A stretch of DNA of 64,000 nt from Melampsora larici-populina 98AG31 (Eukaryota; Basidiomycota; Pucciniomycetes; Pucciniales; Melampsoraceae): contig NW_006768868.1 of assembly GCF_000204055.1 (NCBI RefSeq), positions 1-64,000 on the forward strand. Reading direction: 5' to 3'. Shown here piece after piece: positions 57,045 through 64,000 of the stretch. Under the pieces are notes generated by a model that saw nothing but the letters and a program-made list of their open reading frames with translations, did no database searches and had not been told where the DNA came from. The position numbers were made by a program, and so were the translations under genes. The number at the start of each line of letters is the position of its first letter. The stretch's first letter is position 1.

Positions 57045-58850
57045 TTATATATCTGCTAGCATATCCTCTAAATCCACATGTTTCAAATAAAAGGTACCAT
57101 CTTTAAATTTTGCTTGCAGCCAATAAAACTTAAAGTAGATCTCAATTGCCTTTGTTCTTCTGTGCAATACTGCATTCTCTGAAACATCCATAGCACTCAT
57201 ACTGTCAAAGTTCAAATATTGAAGAAAGCCTTGTTTTAAAAGTATTGATTCCAATTATAAATCCAGCCATATTATTTCATGTCCTGCTTCATTGGCCACA
57301 CTAAACCCTGCCTCTGTATATGATTTGGCTACTTTTTGTTGCAACTCACTCCTCCAGGCATCAATAATATGTATCCCATAGTTGAATTCCTAGTACTCTT
57401 ATCTCCTGCCCAGTCAGCATCTGGAAACAATGTTAGTAGAGTCAGATATCATTGCTTGTCATTCCTTTTGGTAAGCTTAAATCACATTCATAATGCACAA
57501 AAGGTGCTGTGCCTTTCAAATCAAGTAGAACATGTTGAAATGCCTCCCAGTGATGTTTATTTGGCTTATCTAAATGCTGAGATAGGCATACTACTGCATA
57601 TGATATGTCAGGTATGGCACATTGTGCAAGATACAATATACTACCAACACCACTGCTAAGGTAAATTTAAAAGTTGAAATAATGATTCTTCTGTTGCTGA
57701 TTTTCTCAAGTTGGTTCCTCCTGGAAATGATGTAGATGCTTCCTTACATTCTATCATTGCAAAGGACTCTAAGATTGATAAAGTTTATGCATCTTGTTTT
57801 ATTAGGGGGTTTCAAGTTCAATCTTTTTTGCATGATTTTTATAAATTTGGACAAGTTGTTTGTAAATCAAAATCTTCATAATACCAACATATCTCTAGTT
57901 TGGGACACCAAAAAAGGTGTCCCGCTTGAAAAAAATTATGCATATTTTACAACAACAGTCAAGTTGTTATAAAAACCTTCAACTTGAAACCCCCTATTGT
58001 GTAATGATTAGGTTCTTTTCTAACTGTTTGCACCTGTGGCACCTTTATAAAGTGACAGACAAGTCTGTCAAAAAGTGACAATTACCAAGGGCATGTAAGC
58101 TGTTTCTTGGCCCAGAGCTGTTTTAGCGCTCCTGGAGCAGTTTTTACATGCACTCAAACACAAGTTAAAATAAAATTCAAAGGGATAAAAAACAGTGTAG
58201 ACCATTTTTTACATCATAAACTACCCTTATGCATGTTTAAAGCACACTTGGATTTTGATTGTTAACAAAGTCACTAGCCAGAGCTCTCTGAGTAATAGTA
58301 TCATTTCTTACAACCCAGTTGTGACATGTTCAGCTCAATTCAAATCAGCACAATTCAGTCTATTTACAAGTCAAAGGAAACAAATGTATGCCTTGATTGC
58401 ATTAAATCCACCACCTTGTATTCTGTTTTAAACTCTTCATTCTTTTCTCTGGAAGATTGCTTCAATCCATAAATAGCCTAATCTAATTGACATGTTAAAT
58501 CATCACCTTGAAATCCTTATTCAGAACCTTCTGGCTGCTCCATAAAAATAAGTTCCTTTACTTTACCATCAAGAGAAGCAGCAACCACATCAATTGACTG
58601 CACTTCTAATCCAAATGATGTCACATAAACCATTATTACATGCTAAGATAGTGTTTGCCAATTGGAGCAAGGGTATCAAGATAATTTACACAGTAAGTCT
58701 CAGTATATGGTTTTGCCACAATTCTTGCTTTCCTCTTGTTTGTTGTTGAATCTATATTCATTTCAATCTTAAGATTCCTTCAAGAGATTACTTTCTCTGA
58801 TCATTAAAAGTTCTTGATATTGATACTGGGTCAACTTCTGGTGGTACTGA
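57045..58850 (-). pseudogene. Degenerate Ty1/Copia pol remnant
   Basis: On the minus strand, broken frames carry Copia RT and RNase H landmarks in the proper order. The RT start is near 58700 (ARIVAKPYTETY then LAPIGK, and SIDVVAASLDGKVKELI-like text). YLAQCAIPDISYAV and LSQHLDKPNKHHWEAFQHVL lie at 57636-57540, and the RNase H C-terminal part SENAVLHRRTKAIEI and LKHVDLEDMLADI at 57180-57050. Many stops and frameshifts are present and no LTR was recognised. Similar decayed sequence may continue to about 60000 but cannot be assigned. Confidence 0.75.
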
Positions 58851-60339
58851 GGTCAATCTCCAATATCTCTGGTGATGATCTCAACACTTCCTCTATATGT
58901 TGGCATTGTCAATTGTGAATATGAATACATCCAGAATTGCTAAAATATAAGAAATAGAAATGTTATCTAAGACTAATTGGCATTTAACAGTTGATCTTCC
59001 AACTATTAGTATCCAAAGGTACAAAGCAGGGTTTGGAAGTTTTTTCTTTTTTGCCAAAAATTTGGTTATCTTTTCAATCTGGATCCTGAGACTCTGTGAT
59101 TACATATACAATATTTTGATGATTTCTCCTAGATCTGTTTGTGGTTTTTTAGTAGGGATTGATTTCACTTAGAATGCAGAGTTTCCAATGTCAGAGCTGC
59201 TACAAAAAGTTGCATCAAGAATTACCAAGAGCCTGTTGTTAGGAAAAGTTGATTAACTTTTTCTCATCTACAATTCACTGTCTTGTTTATGGGTTTTACT
59301 CACGATGACAGATTATTTTTAGCGATCTTATCTGTTGGTGTTTGAGGTTCACATCAACTTGGTCAACTAACTATTCCCAAATTTGCAAAGCTCTTTGACT
59401 CAAAGAAAAATATTCTTAAAAGTTCCTTCAATTTATCTCATTGTAGAAGGTTTATTAAATATTCACCATCTTCAAAAGGCACCATAGGTTTTACAGGTGC
59501 TCCAGTGATTGTTCAATATTTTGAGAATCTGCCTGCTTGTCTGGTACAGATTGTAATATTGCACCTTGACTCCGGAGATTATTGTTTTTTATCCTGTCAT
59601 CAACTATTTTTAACTTTGAAGGGTGTGTCCCCATTGTGTTCCTGGTTTTTATTGTGCTTTTACAAATCATCCAACAAGGAATTTCCCATCCAGTCTCTTT
59701 GTTCAGGAGGTGCTACTACTTTGGCCCAATAAGGAGCTACCATTGACTTCATTCAATCTGCTGTCTGATGTAGTTCTGAAGCTTCCACATGTACATCAGG
59801 GGTCATGTTGCCTTAAGAGTTCATGAATATCAGAGTTGTGTGATTGGCCATTCTTGATATATTGGGGCTTCTTTTTCTCAAAAGCAAGATTTCCCTTTTT
59901 TCCATCTTTCTTTCCTTCTATATGTCTGTTTCAAAGCAAATAAGGAACATTGCCTGTTTCTTAGAAGTTAATTCTGTGGTTTAACTTCTTTGGAAAATGT
60001 AACTAACTCATATTTGCTCTGTCTGGCCATTTGAATATTTTTTCTTTGTCCTCCCTTCCTGATCTCCACTCTTAAGTCTACACTTGTTAGATGCACAGGT
60101 CAGAGAGGGTGTTGTTGTTTTGGACATGATGATATCTTATCCCTTTGGAGAACTTGGCCCAACACTTTTGAGCTTAGTTATTCTGATTTCTGTAAGTATC
60201 ATGGTGGAAATTTCCTATTTTTCTCAAAGGCATTTGGAATGGTCTGGGATGATCAGGACCAGGCCAAACAATTATTCAAAGATACACTACAACAAGATAG
60301 TACAATTTGTCACCACTCCTCATTCAATGAGGGTGCAAA
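58851..60339. other. Unassigned, probably decayed transposon DNA
   Basis: No intact frame with a recognisable domain. Position and composition suggest the 5' part of the Copia remnant, but no integrase motif could be confirmed. Confidence 0.35.
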
Positions 60340-60820
60340 CAACACTGAGACAGCTAATCTACTTATAGCTGATAGCAAAAGATAGTGTAGCTAAAAGCAT
60401 GCCGCTAAGCTACCGCTAGCATGAATTAGCATCAATGAATTCCAGCTACCCTACACAGAGTCACAAGGAATCTCCAGCTGTCCAAATTTTGGCCCTGTAG
60501 TGTAGTGTAGAGGCACAAAAATCAGCTACAGTAGCTGGTAGCATAGTGTGACTTAATAAGCTACACTGTCATAAAGGTTAGATCTTTGTTAACTAAGCAC
60601 AGCTACACAGTCACTACACACAAAATGCACCATAGTGTGTTGTAGGGCGCGTTCACTTAAGGAATTTCTGACCAGAAATCACATTCTGTAAAATTTTTAA
60701 TGCAAAAATGAAACATACTCCACCAAATAGACACTTTAAATTTTGCAGAATGTGATTTCTCACCAGAAATTGCTTAAGTGAACGTGCCCGTAGTGTAGCT
60801 GTCTCAGTGTTGGTGCCAAT
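60333..60820. mobile_element. hAT-like MITE (outer of a nested pair)
   Basis: 473 bp (60340-60812) with inverted ends CAACACTGAGACAGCT. Flanks GTGCAAA and GTGCCAA are an imperfect duplication of about 7-8 bp. The interior is rich in TAGTGTAG / CTACACT words. It is interrupted by the MITE at 60645-60789. Confidence 0.65.
60642..60792. mobile_element. Inner MITE with 3-bp duplication
   Basis: 145 bp (60645-60789) with long inverted arms beginning GGGCGCGTTCACTTAAG (one copy has GGGCACG), almost the whole element forming a hairpin. GTA is duplicated at 60642-60644 and 60790-60792. The superfamily is uncertain; the 3-bp duplication suggests PIF/Harbinger or CACTA. Confidence 0.75.
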
Positions 60821-61359
60821 CACACCTGTTGGACCTGAATTTGTGCTACATTCATACAATGAGGAATTGTCATCCCAAAAATCTCAACAGCCTTGGAAAA
60901 TATCTCAAAGGCATTGGCTGATGGTGCAGAGAAAGGTAGCAATAATAAAGGAATTCTAAATGTCTCTTCCAGCTTTCGCCATATTTGTTTCATTTTCCCA
61001 TACATACACTTTCTTTCTTTACTCTCTGGGCAGTGGGCAAGATGTGGAGAACTGATAAGTGATACTAGTTTTAGGCCAAAGTGACTCAATACGTAAATTT
61101 CAGTCTTTCAAGATGTGTATCACCTTGGAATTACATAAGGAATGAGAAAATCTTAAGTAAGCTCTTTTAGTAATAGCTTATGTAAATAAGGTAATTTGCT
61201 GCATCGTTCTCTGTGGTAATGAAACCGTCCTAGGAACTAACTAGGTACGTATCTCGAAGCTGGAATGATAAGGATTGAGTAAATAAATTGTCATGAAACA
61301 CTCTTGAATATCAAAGTGACAAACCTATTGTAACAGATCACAATCCATCAGACAAGAGT
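60813..61359. other. Spacer downstream of reductase copy 4
   Basis: An 89-codon minus frame (60820-61089) continues on the other side of the nested MITE pair in sense, which suggests an older gene or element disrupted by the MITE, but the family is not recognised. The rest is the 3' flank of copy 4. Confidence 0.35.
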
Positions 61360-63148
61360 TTACCACGCCTTGGAAAGGTCTTTCAATGAATTGCTCATAT
61401 CTATGATAGTCTCTTCAAATGTTTTATACTTCATCTCTAAATCTCGAACAGATTTCGAAGCATCATATAAATTTTGTTTGACAGACTTTCCGCTACCTGT
61501 TCCAATAAAATTTCAAAATTGGAGATGAGATTTATAGATATGGTTTCTTTGCTAGTTCAAACGATTTTATTTACCTGGTTCTCCTTTTGTTGCATCTGGC
61601 CATTCTTTTCCTTGACCTTTTTCTTGAATCACATCTAAGCTGTCTTGCCAAGTAAAGCTCTCTACAAAACAGAATTTTTACCCCAGTATGAAATGAGTAG
61701 TCAGATACAACACTGGCTATTTGTGAGTTTGTAAGAGATTCTCATACGTTTACAAACTGCATATCTATTGCCTCCAGCTTTTTCAATGACGAGTGATTGA
61801 AGATGAGCATTTGCAAGATCTCGTACGTCTACTTCTGAGCCCCAAGGTTTCTAAAAAAACCGACATAATATCAAATTCACATCTCCCGGTTAAACACTCA
61901 ACAAAGGAATCTATGGAATGTACAAAAAGAAACGTACTATCGCAGATTCTGCGTCACTATCTCCTACGAGATAATTGTAAAACAATTTCACACTCGTATT
62001 CAACGAGTCAGGATTCTTGACTTGATGAATAATTGGACCTAATCTTTTAACGCCCAGAAGTAAAAAAGATACGTGGTTTAAAATATAATGTGATCTTATA
62101 GGAAGTGAGTTTTGCTTGTACATACACGTAAGGTGGACAAAGAGTCACTAAATCAAAGTCAGGTTTCCTTTCTTTAACAAAGTTCCAAGCCGCGTTTTCT
62201 GCCATCTATGTAGAAAACAAATTTTTCAAAGTGTCAAAAAGGCAAGACTCGAGTAGCAGATAGCAGAGAGATGAAAAGATAAAGTACTCAACTACTTTAG
62301 AAGACCTATAAACTTCAGCAGGAGGAGCATCAATCCCTTTTTCTTCTACAATTTTGGGAGAATGTTCATTCCATTGAGTTTCATTGAAAACATGATTTAG
62401 ATCGGTTGTAGGATTCACAACTGATGCGAATGATGAAGTGATCACGATTCTTTGAACGTTCTTTCCTTCACGTTCAGCTGATTTTAGGATTGATAAGGTT
62501 CCATTTACGGCTGGGTTGATTAAATCTTTGTATGGATCTTTTACCTGGAAGATCGAATCATGTCAATGGTTAACTTTATGGATTCCAGGAGTATAATTCG
62601 GTCATGAAGGTACGTACGTTCATATGGAAGGGTGAGGCGACGTGAGCAATTCCTGAGATATCCTTTACAGCTTCATCAAACCCATTTGGCTTAAATCCAT
62701 TAAAAATCGAGGACAAAAACGATATTAAAACATAGAGCAATGGCATCAGAATTTGATAAATTCAGATTGATGAATCAAAAGTTTGAGGAACATCAAACCT
62801 TTTCAATGTCTTCTACTATAACATAAGACCATTTATCACCAAATTTCTCAAAGACTTTGGAAAGATAATCTCCTTTTTCTTTCGATCTAACCGTTCCACG
62901 TACTCTATGACCAGCTTCTAGTAAGTATTGACATGTCCAACTTGCAATATAACCACTCCTATGAATCCAAAAGGAAAAGAATTCAAGAGGTTGAGATTAG
63001 CTCAAAAAAGTGTAACTTTGTGAATGTGATACGTACGCTCCGGTCACCAAGACGTGAGAGGCTTTGTTAGGAATAGTTAGCTATCGATTACTCAAGTCAT
63101 TCAGATTATACAGGTACGTTTCAGCTTACAAGGTTGAATAGCAGGCAT
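61360..63148 (-). CDS. NAD(P)-dependent reductase, extended SDR, copy 4
   Basis: Minus strand, ATG at 63148 (MPAIQP), ten exons with the same intron positions as copies 1-3, stop at 61360-61362. Landmarks are HVLVTGASGYIASW, RVRGTVRSKEKGDYL, IVITSSFASVV, YRSSK as the catalytic YxxxK, LVTLCPPYV, LGPIIHQV, VDVRDLANAHL, EKAGGNRYAV and a C-terminal KQNLYDASKS block. About 340 residues. It pairs with copy 1 (NHVFNE, KQNLYDASKS) rather than with the tandem pair nearby. No stop or frameshift was seen, so all four copies appear intact. The acceptor of intron 1 is inferred by alignment with the other copies. Confidence 0.87.
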
Positions 63149-64000
63149 TTGCTTTGCCTTTTTTGTTGTTTAAAAGGTTGAATAAAATCGAATTAAAGCC
63201 AATAATCTAATTGCTTGTTTCAAGTTTGAAGGCTGAAGTTAAATTTAAACTGTAGGCGCACAACGTGACAATAATGATGTCATGATGACGATCAATCTGG
63301 GACTATTGGATTTCATGCCAGACGACTCGACGAGATTATCTTCTTTCGTTTTAAAAAATGCATTTTTGCTTAATTGCATGTCGCACTATCTAAACAATCA
63401 ATAGAGGAGGGAACCTGAGGGAACTATGTAGTCTACCATAACATTCGGTCATCTAGTCGGCTGCAAAAAGCGATACTTGTCTCTAGATTATTACGCTATT
63501 GGAATAACCATTTTTTTTCTTAAAAAGAAAGACAATATGGTTCGTTCACTCGTCCCCAATCTAAGGTGGAAGGTAAGGAGTCCAGGGATTGTTTGTTCTG
63601 TCGAGGATGTTTGCCATTCGCAACGGGCGTCTTGAACGTTCCCACAAATGCAGGGAATTGAGCTGATTTGAGCCGAGTGTCAGTACGATCTCCCTGCCTC
63701 ATCCCCAATCTAAGGCGGAAGGATATGATCATCGAGACGTGTAAAATTTTGCAGCGAACAGTCAATCGAGAGCACCGGGCTCGGTCCATCCTTGACAGTC
63801 GTCACGGGTGTCGGTGAATCGGAATCGGGGCGGGTCTCAAAAAGTCATCATGCAAAACAAGCGGTGATCCGAGAACATTGATGCCTGCGATCAAAGCTTA
63901 AAAGGTCAAAATACAAGGGAAGAGTGGTCTTTTTGATCTTCAGGCGGAATTCCACATTCTTTGATGGTAATAGACCTCGTTTTGGCTTTTCTGTGAGTTC
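63149..64000. other. Promoter side of copy 4 and spacer
   Basis: The first few hundred bases hold the upstream region of copy 4. Around 63555 and 63703 the phrase CCCCAATCTAAGG.GGAAGG occurs twice, 148 bp apart. No gene is supported. Confidence 0.5.

Noticed and set aside
1..64000. CRISPR arrays, bacterial operons and ribosome-binding sites
   Set aside because: The introns and gene families are eukaryotic. The tandem repeats seen (29231-29548, 12154-12236) lack unique spacers of constant length.
1..64000. tRNA or rRNA genes
   Set aside because: No cloverleaf or conserved rRNA segment was recognised by reading. A covariance-model scan would be needed to exclude tRNAs.

Overview
This is eukaryotic nuclear DNA from a fungus, most probably a rust fungus (Pucciniales, Basidiomycota). 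The reasons are: many short GT-AG introns of about 50-110 nt splitting every host gene; AT-rich spacers; a very heavy and diverse transposon load (hAT, Tc1/mariner, pogo-type, CACTA-type, Ty3/Gypsy, Ty1/Copia, DIRS-like); and host genes of fungal type, namely an Ima1 nuclear-envelope protein, a geranylgeranyl diphosphate synthase, GRE2-type reductases and a MARVEL protein. The genus cannot be fixed from sequence reading alone. Two assembly gaps are present (15083-15213 and 34120-34989).

Host genes. An Ima1-type inner nuclear membrane protein lies at 6037-7891 (+). Four paralogous ten-exon NAD(P)-dependent reductases of the extended SDR family form two subtypes: copies at 8826-10672 (+) and 61360-63148 (-) are one pair, and copies at 47828-49628 (+) and 50750-52566 (+) are a tandem pair of the other. 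A MARVEL-type four-helix membrane protein lies at 54159-54870 (+). A geranylgeranyl diphosphate synthase gene (18751-20736, +) is broken in exon 1 by a 383-bp CACTA-like MITE. A Prp8 N-terminal pseudogene (36414-37339, -) and the end of an LRR-like protein (1859-2415, -) are also present.

Mobile DNA fills most of the rest. A complete hAT element (13026-17175) carries its transposase and sits in a rearranged duplicate of the GGPPS 5' region. The unfilled site is preserved at 18751 in the same window. A complete but degenerate Ty3/Gypsy element (21777-26387, 5-bp target duplication) is inserted in a DDE DNA-transposase gene (28522 down to 26393, continuing at 21771-21580). A DIRS-like element is represented by a gag-like region (30904-33190) and an RT plus tyrosine-recombinase region (about 38805-40576). 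A structurally complete Tc1/mariner element (41111-45509, 125-bp terminal inverted repeats with one mismatch, TA duplication) carries an open three-exon DD34E transposase and a second, convergent eight-exon gene of unknown function. It directly abuts a foldback element with about 375-bp inverted arms (45512-47176). Degenerate Copia remnants occupy about 57045-58850, and a chromodomain fragment lies at 56052-56255. MITEs of at least six types are scattered through the window.

The two most interesting places are the GGPPS locus (12787-20736), with promoter triplication, an inverted gene fragment, a hAT insertion and a MITE insertion in one 8-kb stretch, and the two-gene mariner element (41111-45509).
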